From contig NZ_QHKX01000002.1 in the NCBI RefSeq assembly GCF_003194625.1, positions 868,001 to 932,000 of the forward strand: a stretch of 64,000 nt of DNA, written 5' to 3'. Made by a program: the position numbers and the translations under genes. The notes under the pieces are model-generated. The model had not been told where the DNA came from. It ran no database searches and saw only the letters and a list, made by a program, of their open reading frames with translations. Below, piece after piece: positions 8,488 to 17,439 of the stretch. This DNA comes from Nocardioides solisilvae (GTDB lineage Bacteria; Actinomycetota; Actinomycetes; Propionibacteriales; Nocardioidaceae). Within the stretch, counting starts at the first letter, position 1. The number at the start of each line of letters is the position of its first letter.

Positions 8488-9791
8488 TGCCGGGCACGAG
8501 GCGCGACGCCCACCTGGACGCGGTCACCTACCTGACCTTCTACCTCGTGCTGCTCGTCGGCCTGGAGTCCCGCTGGGTGGTGGCGCCCCTGGGCGGCGCC
8601 GGGGCGCCGGCCACCCTGGTCGCGCTGGCGGGGCTCTGCTGGTGGCTCTTCCACCAGCTGCAGCGCTCCACGCCCGCCCACCGGGGGAGCCAGCCGGTCC
8701 GGCGCGCCCTGCTCTGCGTGTTCCTCGCCTTCACCGCGAGCTATGCGGTGGCCATGTCCCGGCCGGTCGCCGCCGACGAGGCGAGCACCGCCACGCTGGG
8801 CATGGTTGCCCTCGTCGGCTGGACGGGGGTCTGCCTGCTCGCCCACGACGGCGTGCCGACGATGGAGCGGTTCGACGTGCTGACGCGGCGGCTGGTCCTG
8901 GCGGGCGCGCTCACCGCGCTGCTCGGCCTGGCCCAGTTCGCCGCGGAGGACCTCCTGATCAGGGCGTTCACGCCGCCCGGCCTGGTCACCAGCGCGCCGC
9001 TGAGCGACCTCGTGGTCCGCAACGGCTTCGCCCGCCCGGCCGGCACCGCGCTGCACCCCATCGAGTTCGGCGCCGTGCTGGGGATCGTGCTGCCGATCGC
9101 GATCTCCTACGCGCGCACCACGCCGACCGCGCGCGGCCGGCACTGGGCGGCCGTCACGGCCATGGCGTTCGCGATCCTGCTGTCGGGCTCCCGCTCCGCG
9201 ATCCTCAGCGCCGTGGTCGGCCTCCTGGTGCTCGGCGTGGTCTGGGGCCGCCGGGCCCGGCTCTGGGCCTTGGCCACCTGCGGCGGGATGCTCGCCGTCG
9301 TCCTGGTCGCGGTGCCGGGGATGGCCGGCACGATCCTCAAGCTCTTCACCACCGTCGGCACGGACGACAGCGTCGCCTCGCGGACGGACTCCTACCCCGT
9401 CGTGTGGCACTTCATCGAGCAGGCGCCGCTCCTCGGCCGGGGGTACGGCACCTTCCTGCCGAGCTACCGCATCCTCGACAACCAGTACCTCCTGCTGCTG
9501 GTCGAGGTGGGGGCGGTCGGCCTGGTCGCCTTCGTCGCGCTCCTGGCGGCCGCCGGCTGGACGGCGGGCCGCTCCCGGCTGCTCACCGGGCCGGTCGCCG
9601 CCGAGCGGGGCCAGGGGTACGTCGCGGCGGTCGCGGCCGCCGCGGTCGGGCTCGTCACCTACGACGGGCTGAGCTTCCCGACCGCCTCGGGGCTCACCTT
9701 CCTGGTGGTCGGGCTCTGCGGTGCCCTGTGGCGCCTGCAGCGGGAACCGCTCTCCCCACCGAGGGCCGCCCGTGCGGAGGTGGCCGCGTGA
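8487..9791 (+). CDS. O-antigen ligase/polymerase (Wzy-type) integral membrane protein
   Basis: A 434-residue polytopic membrane protein with roughly ten hydrophobic helices. It carries the Wzy_C/O-antigen ligase features: a large outer loop containing RTDSYPVVWHFIEQAPLLGRGYG (about residues 295-320) and the preceding helix motif ILLSGSRSAILSAVVGLL. It is the likely polymerase that joins undecaprenyl-linked repeat units on the outer face of the membrane. Position supports this: it follows a Wzz-like gene with a 1-base overlap and precedes glycosyltransferases with a 4-base overlap. Wzy and ligase activities cannot be told apart by sequence; in an actinomycete without LPS, polymerase is the better reading. 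Confidence 0.8.
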   Translation: MPGTRRDAHLDAVTYLTFYLVLLVGLESRWVVAPLGGAGAPATLVALAGLCWWLFHQLQRSTPAHRGSQPVRRALLCVFLAFTASYAVAMSRPVAADEASTATLGMVALVGWTGVCLLAHDGVPTMERFDVLTRRLVLAGALTALLGLAQFAAEDLLIRAFTPPGLVTSAPLSDLVVRNGFARPAGTALHPIEFGAVLGIVLPIAISYARTTPTARGRHWAAVTAMAFAILLSGSRSAILSAVVGLLVLGVVWGRRARLWALATCGGMLAVVLVAVPGMAGTILKLFTTVGTDDSVASRTDSYPVVWHFIEQAPLLGRGYGTFLPSYRILDNQYLLLLVEVGAVGLVAFVALLAAAGWTAGRSRLLTGPVAAERGQGYVAAVAAAAVGLVTYDGLSFPTASGLTFLVVGLCGALWRLQREPLSPPRAARAEVAA

Positions 9792-10684
9792 GCCGGGTCG
9801 ACGTGGTCGTGGTGACCTACCAGTCCGTCCACGTCGTGGGGGCGCTGCTCGACTCGCTGCCCGCGGCGATGGCGGGCCAGGAGCACGCCACGGTGGTCGT
9901 CGACAACGGCTCCACCGACGGCACCCGGGAGCTGGTCGCCGCGAGGTCGGACTGCCTCCTCGTCGAGTCGGGGAACCACGGCTACTCCGCCGGGATCAAC
10001 GCCGGCGTCGCCGCGCTCGCCGGCACCGGCCCGGTGCTCGTGCTCAACCCCGACCTGACCCTCGCGCCGGGGTCGGTGCCGCGGCTCGTGGACGCCCTGC
10101 GCGACCCCGCCCACGGGGTGGCCGCCCCCCGCGTGCTCTCCCCCGACGGGAGCCTCTTCCTCTCCCTGCGCCGCGAGCCGACGCTGGGGCGGGCGCTGGG
10201 CCTGGGCGGCACCCGGCACCCGGCGCTCAGCGAGCGGCTCGACGACCCCGCGGCCTACGAGACGCCCCGGACCGTCGACTGGGCCCTGGGGGCGTGCCTG
10301 CTGGTCGACCGGGCCTGCCACGACCTGCTGGGCGGGTGGGACGAGAGCTTCTTCCTCTACTCCGAGGAGACCGACTTCTGCCTCCGGGCCCGGGACGCCG
10401 GGCTGCGCACGGTCTACGTGCCGGACGCGGTCGTCACCCACGTCGGCGGAGGGTCCGGCCAGTCGCCCGCGATCCACGCGATGCAGATCGTCAACCGGGT
10501 GCGGCTCTACCGGCGCCGGCACCGGCTGCCGGCGTCCCTCCTCTACTACGCCCTGGCGCTGGCCAGCGAGGGCTCGAAGGCCGTGCGCGGGGAGCGCAGG
10601 TCCCGCACGGCCCTGGTCAGCCTCCTGGTCCCCCGTCGACGTCCGCCCGAGCTCCGCTGCGGCGACGGCCTCCTCCCCCGGTGA
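9788..10684 (+). CDS. Family 2 glycosyltransferase (rhamnosyltransferase-like)
   Basis: A 298-residue GT-A fold enzyme. VDVVVVTYQS begins the nucleotide-binding strand, VVVDNGSTDGT (about residues 38-48) is the family signature, and VLVLNPDLTL supplies the metal-binding region (NPD instead of DxD, typical of rhamnosyltransferase-like GT2 members such as WbbL/RfbF types). WDESFFLYSEETDFCLRARDAG carries the acceptor-site ED pair. The GTG start overlaps the polymerase stop by 4 bases. It is presumably membrane-associated at the inner face and adds one sugar to the lipid-linked repeat unit. The donor is not predictable. Confidence 0.85.
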   Translation: MSRVDVVVVTYQSVHVVGALLDSLPAAMAGQEHATVVVDNGSTDGTRELVAARSDCLLVESGNHGYSAGINAGVAALAGTGPVLVLNPDLTLAPGSVPRLVDALRDPAHGVAAPRVLSPDGSLFLSLRREPTLGRALGLGGTRHPALSERLDDPAAYETPRTVDWALGACLLVDRACHDLLGGWDESFFLYSEETDFCLRARDAGLRTVYVPDAVVTHVGGGSGQSPAIHAMQIVNRVRLYRRRHRLPASLLYYALALASEGSKAVRGERRSRTALVSLLVPRRRPPELRCGDGLLPR

Positions 10685-11847
10685 CCGGGATGGACGACGA
10701 GACCGCGCGCCCCGGCGGCGCCCGCCCCACGGTGCTGTGGCAGGCCGGCGTGCCCTGGGACGGCGTCGTCGGCACCGACCGACAGCTCGTCACCCGGCTC
10801 GCCCGGTGGACGGACGTGGTCTGGGTGGACCCGCCGCTGTCGGTGGTGCGCTCCGCCGGCCCGCGGGACGCCCTGCGCGGCGTCCGGGTCGGCACGCCCC
10901 TGCCGGGCGTGACCCGGGTGACGCTCCCCGCGCCGCCGTGGCCCTACCGCCCGGGCGTCCTCCCCGTCACGGCCGCCCTCGCCCGCACGCTCCTGGACCG
11001 CTTCCTGGCGGCCGGACCGGGGCGGGTGGACGTCGTGGTGGCGACCAGCCCCTACCTCCCGCTGCAGCCGGTGCCGGGGGCGCGCCGGGTCTACTACGCG
11101 ACCGACGACTTCCCGGCCGGCGCCGCCCTGATGGGGCAGCGTCCCGATCGGATGGCCGCGCTGGAGGCGCGCCGGGTCGCCGAGGCGCAGACGCTGGGGG
11201 CCGTCTCCCCGGTGATCGTCGAGCGCTGGCCGGACAGGTCGGCCTTCGTCCTGCCCAACGGCTGCGACGTCGACCACCACGCGCGGGTCGAGGAGGCCCC
11301 CGAGCCGCAGGACGTCTCGCTCGAGGGCCGGGTGGCGGGGGTGGTCGGGCAGCTCTCCGAGCGCATCGACCTGGCCCTGCTGGAGGCGGTGGCCGGGACC
11401 GGCCTGTCGCTGCTGCTGGTGGGCCCCCGGCTGGCCGGCTGGGGCGGCGCCCGGTTCGACCGGCTGGTCGCCCGGGGCAACGTCCAGTGGGTGGGGCGCA
11501 AGGAGTTCGCCGAGCTCCCGTCGTACCTGCGCCGCATCGACGTCGGCCTCACGCCGTACGCCGACTCCGCGTTCAACCGGGCCAGCTTCCCGCTCAAGAC
11601 CCTGGAGTACCTCGCCGCGGGGCGGGCGGCCCTCTCCACGCCGCTGCCGGCGCTCGAGCTGCTCGCCACCGACCTCGTGGCCGTGGCGTCGGGACCCGAC
11701 GAGTTCGCCGCCCGGGCGGTGGCGCTGGCCCATGCCGCCGGCGACCCGCGGGAGGTCGAGGCACGCCGCCGCTTCGCCCGCCGGCACGGCTGGGAGGAGC
11801 GGGCCCGGCGGTTGGCCGGCCTCCTCGGCCTCGACGTCCCGGGGTGA
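10681..11847 (+). CDS. GT-B glycosyltransferase (GT1/GT4-like, TuaH-like)
   Basis: A 388-residue two-domain GT-B enzyme. The N-terminal half has VLWQAGVPWDGVVGTDRQL and RRVYYATDDFPAGAALMG, the latter resembling the Y-x-x-x-D-D segment seen in TuaH-like teichuronic-acid transferases. The C-terminal half has VAGVVGQLSERIDLALLEAV and the donor-site run FPLKTLEYLAAGRAALSTPL (about residues 303-322). The GTG at 10681 overlaps the previous stop by 4 bases; an ATG nine bases later is the alternative start. It ends 15 bases before the convergent glycosyltransferase. Substrate unknown. Confidence 0.78.
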   Translation: MTGMDDETARPGGARPTVLWQAGVPWDGVVGTDRQLVTRLARWTDVVWVDPPLSVVRSAGPRDALRGVRVGTPLPGVTRVTLPAPPWPYRPGVLPVTAALARTLLDRFLAAGPGRVDVVVATSPYLPLQPVPGARRVYYATDDFPAGAALMGQRPDRMAALEARRVAEAQTLGAVSPVIVERWPDRSAFVLPNGCDVDHHARVEEAPEPQDVSLEGRVAGVVGQLSERIDLALLEAVAGTGLSLLLVGPRLAGWGGARFDRLVARGNVQWVGRKEFAELPSYLRRIDVGLTPYADSAFNRASFPLKTLEYLAAGRAALSTPLPALELLATDLVAVASGPDEFAARAVALAHAAGDPREVEARRRFARRHGWEERARRLAGLLGLDVPG

Positions 11848-11862
11848 CGGCGCACCGCCGGC

Positions 11863-13086
11863 TCAGGCGGGTCGGGCGTTGAAGTCGTCGCGGCTCACCC
11901 GGCCCCCCAGCCGCCGGGCGCGACGGACCACCTTGTAGCCCACCAGGCCCGCGCCCGACCGCACGGAGTCCCGCACCCACGGCGACCCCTCGGCCGGGGC
12001 GCGGCGGGCGGCGGCGTACGTCGTCACGAGCTGTTCCGCGGCCCGCTCGAGGCTGAAGCGTCGCTCCACCACCCGTCGGCCGAACGCTCCCAGCCGGGCC
12101 GCGCCCGCCGGGTCGTCGAGCAGCTCGCGCAGCTGACCCGCGAGCGCGAGCACCGCGTCCGCCCGGCCGAGGTCGGCGCGGCCGTACCACCCGCCCTCGA
12201 GGAACTGGGGCAGGGAGTCGGGGGTGAGGGTGCGGAAGAACCCGCCCTCGCCCTGGACCACCAGCGGCTTGGCGAAGGCCATCGCGCGCAGCGCCGACCC
12301 GCCCATCCCGAGGCAGACGTCGGCGGCGTCGTAGGCGCCCCGCGGGTCGGGCACCGACCCCGTCAGTTCCACGACCGGCCGACCGACCAGGGCGGCGGCC
12401 GCCGCCGCCGCCCCCTCCACCTCGGCCCGCGCGGGGCCGTCACCGACGACGACGAGCCGCACCCGCCGCTCGCGGGCGAGCAGGGCGACGGCGTGCACCG
12501 CGGTCAGGATCCCCTCGAGCTTGAGCTCCCGGGCGAGCCGGGTGACCACGACCACGAGCTGCTCGTCGGGCTCCGCGTGGGCCGCCCGGAACTCCCGCCC
12601 GGGGCCGCCCGGGGCGTTGGCGCGCACGTCGACCGGCGGCTCCATCAGCAGCACCTCGCCCGGCCGGGTGGCGGCCGTGAGCCGACGCAGCCGTTCGGTC
12701 CCGACGAAGAGCGGCAGCGAGCGCGGGAGGAAGTCGGCCACGGCCATCGACATCACGGTGCCGACCACCGCCGGCCCCCCGCGCGCGGGGCCGGCCGCCG
12801 CCCAGCACTCCATGATCGGCGGCCACTCGTAGCCGTGCAGGACGTCGATCCCGCGCGTCCGGGACAGCCGGCGGAGGTCCTGCGCGGTGCCGGGTCCGGG
12901 GGTGATCGGCGACGGGTGCCGGGGCACCACCTCCAGGCCCATCCGGGCGACCACGTCGACCAGGGGGCCGTCGGGGGCGTAGACGACGACCTCGTGGCCG
13001 AGGTCTCGGACCGCGCCGGCCAGCTCGACCGCGTTGAGCTGGCTGCCGCCCATCTCCATGGCGTGCGGGTAGACCAGGACCCTCAT
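11863..13086 (-). CDS. Family 4 glycosyltransferase
   Basis: A 407-residue GT-B enzyme. The N-terminus MRVLVYPHAMEMGGSQLNAVELA is the usual GT4 acceptor-domain opening, and the C-terminal domain holds VVVVTRLARELKLEGILTAV and GSALRAMAFAKPLVVQGEGGF, where the donor-phosphate Glu of classical EX7E is not obvious. The C-terminal 50 residues are strongly basic, suggesting membrane association. The frame is open far upstream into the flippase gene, but the ATG at 13086 overlaps the flippase stop by 4 bases in the typical operon manner. Likely one of the repeat-unit transferases. Confidence 0.8.
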   Translation of the reverse strand: MRVLVYPHAMEMGGSQLNAVELAGAVRDLGHEVVVYAPDGPLVDVVARMGLEVVPRHPSPITPGPGTAQDLRRLSRTRGIDVLHGYEWPPIMECWAAAGPARGGPAVVGTVMSMAVADFLPRSLPLFVGTERLRRLTAATRPGEVLLMEPPVDVRANAPGGPGREFRAAHAEPDEQLVVVVTRLARELKLEGILTAVHAVALLARERRVRLVVVGDGPARAEVEGAAAAAAALVGRPVVELTGSVPDPRGAYDAADVCLGMGGSALRAMAFAKPLVVQGEGGFFRTLTPDSLPQFLEGGWYGRADLGRADAVLALAGQLRELLDDPAGAARLGAFGRRVVERRFSLERAAEQLVTTYAAARRAPAEGSPWVRDSVRSGAGLVGYKVVRRARRLGGRVSRDDFNARPA

Positions 13087-14543
13087 GGGGAGACCTTCCG
13101 GAAGACGTCGAGGTCGGCCCGGTGCCGCAGCACGAGCAGGGCGGAGACCGCCGACGAGAGGAGTCCGCACAGGACGAGGGCCACGAGGTCGGGGGCCACG
13201 GTCGCCACGAGGGCTCCCGCCGCCGCGGCCGTGACGGCAGCCGCCGCCAGCGGGACCGCCAGCGCGGAGAGCACCGCCGCGGGACGCACGCCGACCCGGG
13301 CCAGCTCGGCCAGGTAGAGGGGGACGCTCGCCGCCGCGGCCGCGACCAGGAGGCCGACGGCGGCACCCTCCACGCCGTGGCTGCGGGTCCCCCACCACAC
13401 CGCGGGGACCAGCAGCGTCACCCAGAGCAGCTGGACCCGGAGCAGCGCGCGGGAGCGCTCCCGCACGACGAGGTGGTCGTAGGCCAGCTCGAAGAAGATC
13501 CGCAGGCCCGCCAGCACCGCGAGCCACCGCAGCGCGGGCGCCGCGCCGGCCCACGCCTCGCCGTAGACGAAGCGCACCAGCTCGGGCGCGGTCACCGCCA
13601 TCACCGCGCAGAGCGGCAGGGCCACCAGCGCGACCGGCCGCAGCACGAGGCCGAAGGACCGCCCCAGCGCCTCGGGGTCGTGCTGCATCCGCGCGAAGAG
13701 CGCGGGGGCCACGCTGCGCAGGGGCTGGGAGAAGAGCAGCACCGGCCAGGACGCGAGGTTCACCGCCAGCACGTAGTGGCCCAGCGTCACCGGCCCCAGC
13801 ACGCTCCCCACCACGACCTGGTCGAGGAAGCCGACCAGGAAGACCACGACGCTCGCCCCCGCGAGCGGCAGGCCGAAGGACAGCAGCCGGCGGGCGCAGC
13901 GCGGGTCGAAGCCGAACCGCAGCGGCAGGGGGGAGAACCGCAGGAAGAGCGCCCCGGAGACGACGGCCCCCACGAGCCGTCCGACGACCAGGGCCTCGGC
14001 GCCGCTGCCCGTCGCCGCCATGGCGAGGGAGACCGCCGCACCCAGCCACACGTTGACCTGGTCGACGAGCATCCGCTGGTCCTGGCGGAAGGCCCGCTGC
14101 ATCAGCGCGGCCGGGGTGGCGACGACCCCGTTGACCACCACGCAGAGCACGAGCAGCTGCACGAGGCCGGCCGCCTCGGGGGAGCCCATGGCGCCGGCGA
14201 AGGCCGGGGCGCCCAGCATCGCCGCCCCGGCCACCAGCACGCTCGTGGCCGTCGAGATCGTGGCCACCGTGGGGGCGATCTCGGCGGGGTCGGTCCGCCA
14301 GCGGACGATGGCCAGGCTCACCCCCAGCTCGTTGAAGCTGAGCACCGCCATCAGCGCGACCAGGGCCACCGCAAAGGTGCCGAACTCCTCGGGTCCCAGC
14401 ATCCGCGCGAGCGCGATGCCGATGGCCACGGTGCCGAAGCGGGCGACCGCGGTGTTGACCAGGCTCCAGACGAGAGCGCCGCCGGCACCGGGGCGCGTCG
14501 GCGTGCGCTGCTCCCGCTCCCCCACGGTGCTGCTGCGGCCCAC
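13083..14543 (-). CDS. Wzx-type oligosaccharide flippase (MOP superfamily)
   Basis: A 486-residue polytopic protein with about 12-14 hydrophobic helices. The first helix region reads ALVWSLVNTAVARFGTVAIGIALARMLGPEEFGTFAV, a classic polysaccharide-flippase start, and FGLPLAGASVVVFLVGFLDQVVVGSVLGPVTLGHYVLA is the conserved middle. It should move the finished undecaprenyl-diphosphate repeat unit to the outer face for the polymerase. It overlaps the following glycosyltransferase by 4 bases and is 3 bases from the upstream aminotransferase, so it belongs to the minus-strand operon that begins near 19519. Confidence 0.87.
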   Translation of the reverse strand: MGRSSTVGEREQRTPTRPGAGGALVWSLVNTAVARFGTVAIGIALARMLGPEEFGTFAVALVALMAVLSFNELGVSLAIVRWRTDPAEIAPTVATISTATSVLVAGAAMLGAPAFAGAMGSPEAAGLVQLLVLCVVVNGVVATPAALMQRAFRQDQRMLVDQVNVWLGAAVSLAMAATGSGAEALVVGRLVGAVVSGALFLRFSPLPLRFGFDPRCARRLLSFGLPLAGASVVVFLVGFLDQVVVGSVLGPVTLGHYVLAVNLASWPVLLFSQPLRSVAPALFARMQHDPEALGRSFGLVLRPVALVALPLCAVMAVTAPELVRFVYGEAWAGAAPALRWLAVLAGLRIFFELAYDHLVVRERSRALLRVQLLWVTLLVPAVWWGTRSHGVEGAAVGLLVAAAAASVPLYLAELARVGVRPAAVLSALAVPLAAAAVTAAAAGALVATVAPDLVALVLCGLLSSAVSALLVLRHRADLDVFRKVSP

Positions 14544-14546
14544 GCG

Positions 14547-15653
14547 TCAGCCCCGCACGAGGCTGCCGAGGACGTCCGCGACCCGCTCCTGCTGGACGGG
14601 CGCGAGGTGCGGGAACATCGGCAGCGACAGGATCGCGTCGGCCGCCGCCTCCGCCACCGGGAAGGCCCCCGGCCCGAGGCCCAGGTGCCGGTAGGCGGGG
14701 GTGAGGTGGAGGGCGGTCGGGTAGTGGATCCCGGCGCCCACGCCCGCCTCGGCCAGCCCGGCCAGCACCCGGTCGCGGTCGGCGACCCGGACGACGTACA
14801 GGTGCCACACGTCCTCGTTGCCGGGCAACGTCCGCGGGACCCGGACGCCGGGCAGGTCGGCGAGCAGCTCGGCGTACCGGGCGGCCGCCTCGCGGCGCAG
14901 CTGGTTCCACTTCTCCAGCCGCGCGAGCTTGGCGCGCAGGTAGACGGCCTGCACCGTGTCGAGCCGCGAGTTCGTCCCGACCACCTCGTGGACGTACTTG
15001 GTGCGCGAGCCGTGCGCCCCCAGCAGCCGCACCCGGTCGGCCACCTCCTCGTCGCAGGTGGTGACGGCGCCCGCGTCGCCCGCGGCGCCCAGGTTCTTGC
15101 CGGGGTAGAAGCTCGTCGCCGCCGCCAGCCCGAGGGAGCCGGCCGGCGCGCCGTGCCGGCGCGCGCCCTGCGCCTGGGCGGAGTCCTCCACGACCGCGAC
15201 CCCCGCCGCCGCGCAGAGCGGCAGCAGCCGCTCGACGGGGGCGACCTGGCCGTAGAGGTGCACCGGCACCACGGCCCGGGTGCGCGGGGTGAGGGCCCGC
15301 CCGACCGCGTCGACGTCGACCAGCAGGTGCTCCTCGTCGACGTCGACGAGGACCGGGACGGCCCCGATCCGCGAGACCGCCTCCGCCGTGGCGACGAACG
15401 TGTTGGCCGGCAGGACCACCTCGTCCCCCGGCCCGACGCCCACGGCGCGCAGCGCCAGCTCGAGGGCGTCGGTGCCGTTGGCCACGCCCACGCAGTGCCG
15501 CGCCCCGACGTACCGCGCGTACTCGGCCTCGAAGAGGCCCACCTCCTCGCCGCCGACGAACGCGGTGCGCGCGAAGACGTCGGCGAGGCCCACCTGCACC
15601 TCGTCGGCGACCTCGGCGTGCTGCGACGCCAGGTCCACGAACGGGACGTTCAT
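14547..15653 (-). CDS. DegT/DnrJ/EryC1/StrS aminotransferase (C3-aminating, WbpE/WlbC/FdtB-like)
   Basis: A 368-residue PLP-dependent sugar aminotransferase. The N-terminus VPFVDLASQHAEV, the ANGTDALELALRAVGVGPGDEVVLPANTF segment (split here for length) and the PLP-lysine motif SFYPGKNLGAAGDAGAV match the branch that aminates 3-keto sugars. The C-terminal ERVADVLGSLV is normal. Its start overlaps the preceding acetyltransferase gene by 4 bases. In a pathway to a 2,3-diacetamido uronic acid it would take the 3-keto product of the Gfo/Idh/MocA enzyme and use glutamate. Assignment to the C3 branch is by recollection of family motifs, not by alignment. Confidence 0.85.
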   Translation of the reverse strand: MNVPFVDLASQHAEVADEVQVGLADVFARTAFVGGEEVGLFEAEYARYVGARHCVGVANGTDALELALRAVGVGPGDEVVLPANTFVATAEAVSRIGAVPVLVDVDEEHLLVDVDAVGRALTPRTRAVVPVHLYGQVAPVERLLPLCAAAGVAVVEDSAQAQGARRHGAPAGSLGLAAATSFYPGKNLGAAGDAGAVTTCDEEVADRVRLLGAHGSRTKYVHEVVGTNSRLDTVQAVYLRAKLARLEKWNQLRREAAARYAELLADLPGVRVPRTLPGNEDVWHLYVVRVADRDRVLAGLAEAGVGAGIHYPTALHLTPAYRHLGLGPGAFPVAEAAADAILSLPMFPHLAPVQQERVADVLGSLVRG

Positions 15654-16300
15654 CCCTCCACCTCCACGGGTCGTCGCAGGGGGCGGGCCGGGACGCCCGC
15701 CCAGGTCTCGCCGGGGGGCAGGTCCGCGGTCAGCACGGCCCCCATCCCGAGGACGGCGTCGGCGCCCACCACGAGGCGCTCGCGCACCGCGGCGGCCATC
15801 CCCAGGTAGGCGCCGGTCCCCACGCGGACGCCGCCGCCGAGCTGGACGCCCGCGCAGACGGTCGCGAACTCCTCGAGCACCACGTCGTGGGTGAGCGTCG
15901 CGTGCGGCATCACCACGACGTGCTCGCCCACCTCCACGTCGGCGGTGAGCACCACGCCCGCCAGGAGCACGCTGCCGCGCCCGACCCGGCAGCCCGGGGG
16001 CACCCGCACGTCGGGGTGGACGACGGTGGCGTACCGGTCCGGGCGGACCCCCAGCCCGTGCAGGCGCCGCACGACCGCGCGCCGCGCCGCCCCGCGGCCC
16101 ACGCAGACCAGGAGCCGGTGGTCGGGGTACTCCCCCGCGAGCTCCAGCCCGCCGCGGACCGGGTGGCCGTGCACCTCGGTCCCCCACCGGGCCGGGTCGT
16201 CGTCCAGCAGCGTCACCGAGGCGTGCCGCTGCAGCAGCCCCGGCACCGCGAGCACCTCGCGGGCGAGCCCGCTGGCGGCGAGCAGCAGCAGCCCGCTCAC
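15650..16300 (-). CDS. PglD-like sugar O/N-acetyltransferase (left-handed beta-helix)
   Basis: A 216-residue protein with an N-terminal Rossmann-like sugar-binding domain (LLLLAASGLAREVLAV, then RLLVCVGRGAARR) and a C-terminal hexapeptide-repeat beta-helix (GRGSVLLAGVVLTADVEVGEHVVVMPHATLTHDVVLEEF). This two-domain build is that of PglD/NeuD-type acetyltransferases, which acetylate the 4-amino group of UDP-sugars. The histidine in PHATLTHD is in the catalytic position. The start is the GTG at 16300, overlapping the upstream aminotransferase stop. Pairing with that aminotransferase (PglE-like) suggests amination then acetylation at C4. Confidence 0.82.
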   Translation of the reverse strand: MSGLLLLAASGLAREVLAVPGLLQRHASVTLLDDDPARWGTEVHGHPVRGGLELAGEYPDHRLLVCVGRGAARRAVVRRLHGLGVRPDRYATVVHPDVRVPPGCRVGRGSVLLAGVVLTADVEVGEHVVVMPHATLTHDVVLEEFATVCAGVQLGGGVRVGTGAYLGMAAAVRERLVVGADAVLGMGAVLTADLPPGETWAGVPARPLRRPVEVEG

Positions 16301-17439
16301 CTCGCCCGCCCTGCCCGGCACAGCGCCTCCACGACGCGCGCCTGGTCGGACTCCGAGAGCTGGTGGTGGAGCGGCAGGATCAGCGTCTGGTCGGTGAGCC
16401 GCTCGGTGCCCGGCAGCGGCAGCCCGCCGCCGTACCGGTAGCGGTACGCCGGCTGCCGGTGCGCCGCCATGATCCCGCGCCGTGCCGAGATGTCGGCCCG
16501 CGCGAGGTGGACGAGCAGCTCGTCCCGGCTGAGCGGGAACTCCTCCTCCACCTCGACCCAGCAGGACTGGAAGTTGGTCGTCCCGTGGGGCGGGTCGGCG
16601 ACCAGCCGGAGCCCGTCGACCTCCTCCAGCGCCTTGGCGTACCCCTCGGCGAGGGCGCGGCGCCGCGCCACCATCTCGTCGAGCCGCCCCAGCTGGACCA
16701 GCCCGACCGCCGCCTGCAGATCGGTCATCCGGTAGTTGAACCCGACCTCCGGGTACTGCTCGGCGGGCGCGAGGACGCTGGCGTGCCGCTCGGCCGCCGA
16801 GACGCTCATCGCGTGCTCGCGGAGCCGGGCGACCCGCTCCGCCCACTCGGGGCGGGAGGTGGTGACCATCCCGCCCTCGCCGGTGGTGAGCAGCTTGCGC
16901 GGGTGGAAGGACCACGCCGCGATCTCTGCGCCCGCCCCGGCGGGGCGCCCGCGGTAGGTCGAGCCCGCCGCGCAGGCGGCGTCCTCGACGACCACGATCC
17001 CCTGGGGGTCGCACAGGCGGCGGACCGGGTCGAGGTCAACCGGGACACCGCCCTGGTCGACGACCACCACCGCCCGCGTGTCGCGGGTCAGCACCTCGGC
17101 GACCGTCTCCGCGGTGACGTTGCCGGTGACCGGGTCGACGTCGGCGAAGACCGGCCGGGCCCCCAGGTAGGTCGCCGCGTTGGCGGTCGCGATGAAGGAG
17201 AACGACGGCAGCACCACGTCGTCCCCCGCCCCGACGCCGGCGACCAGCAGCGCCAGGTGGAGGCCCGCCGTGCAGCTGGAGACGGCCACGGCGTGGTCCG
17301 CCTCCTGGTGGGCGGCGAACGCGCGCTCGAACGCCGCCACCCGGGGCCCCTGGGCCACCCAGCCGGAGGCGAGCACCTCGGCGACGGCGGCGGTCTCCTC
17401 CTCGCCGAACCACGGCTGCATCACGTTGATCCGGCTCAT
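16297..17439 (-). CDS. DegT/DnrJ/EryC1/StrS aminotransferase (C4-aminating, PglE/ArnB-like)
   Basis: A 380-residue PLP enzyme. It starts INVMQPWFGEEETAAVAEVLASGW, followed by VSSCTAGLHLALLVAGVGAGDDVVLPSF (in two blocks) and the PLP lysine in AAWSFHPRKLLTTGEGGMV; the FHPRK form is typical of ArnB/PglE/PseC-type C4 aminotransferases. The C-terminal NFQSCWVEVEEE and DQTLILPLHHQLSESDQ segments are conserved. It overlaps both neighbours by 4 bases, lying between the SDR gene and the PglD-like acetyltransferase. The 4-keto donor for it would normally come from a 4,6-dehydratase, which I do not find in the window. Confidence 0.85.
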   Translation of the reverse strand: MSRINVMQPWFGEEETAAVAEVLASGWVAQGPRVAAFERAFAAHQEADHAVAVSSCTAGLHLALLVAGVGAGDDVVLPSFSFIATANAATYLGARPVFADVDPVTGNVTAETVAEVLTRDTRAVVVVDQGGVPVDLDPVRRLCDPQGIVVVEDAACAAGSTYRGRPAGAGAEIAAWSFHPRKLLTTGEGGMVTTSRPEWAERVARLREHAMSVSAAERHASVLAPAEQYPEVGFNYRMTDLQAAVGLVQLGRLDEMVARRRALAEGYAKALEEVDGLRLVADPPHGTTNFQSCWVEVEEEFPLSRDELLVHLARADISARRGIMAAHRQPAYRYRYGGGLPLPGTERLTDQTLILPLHHQLSESDQARVVEALCRAGRAR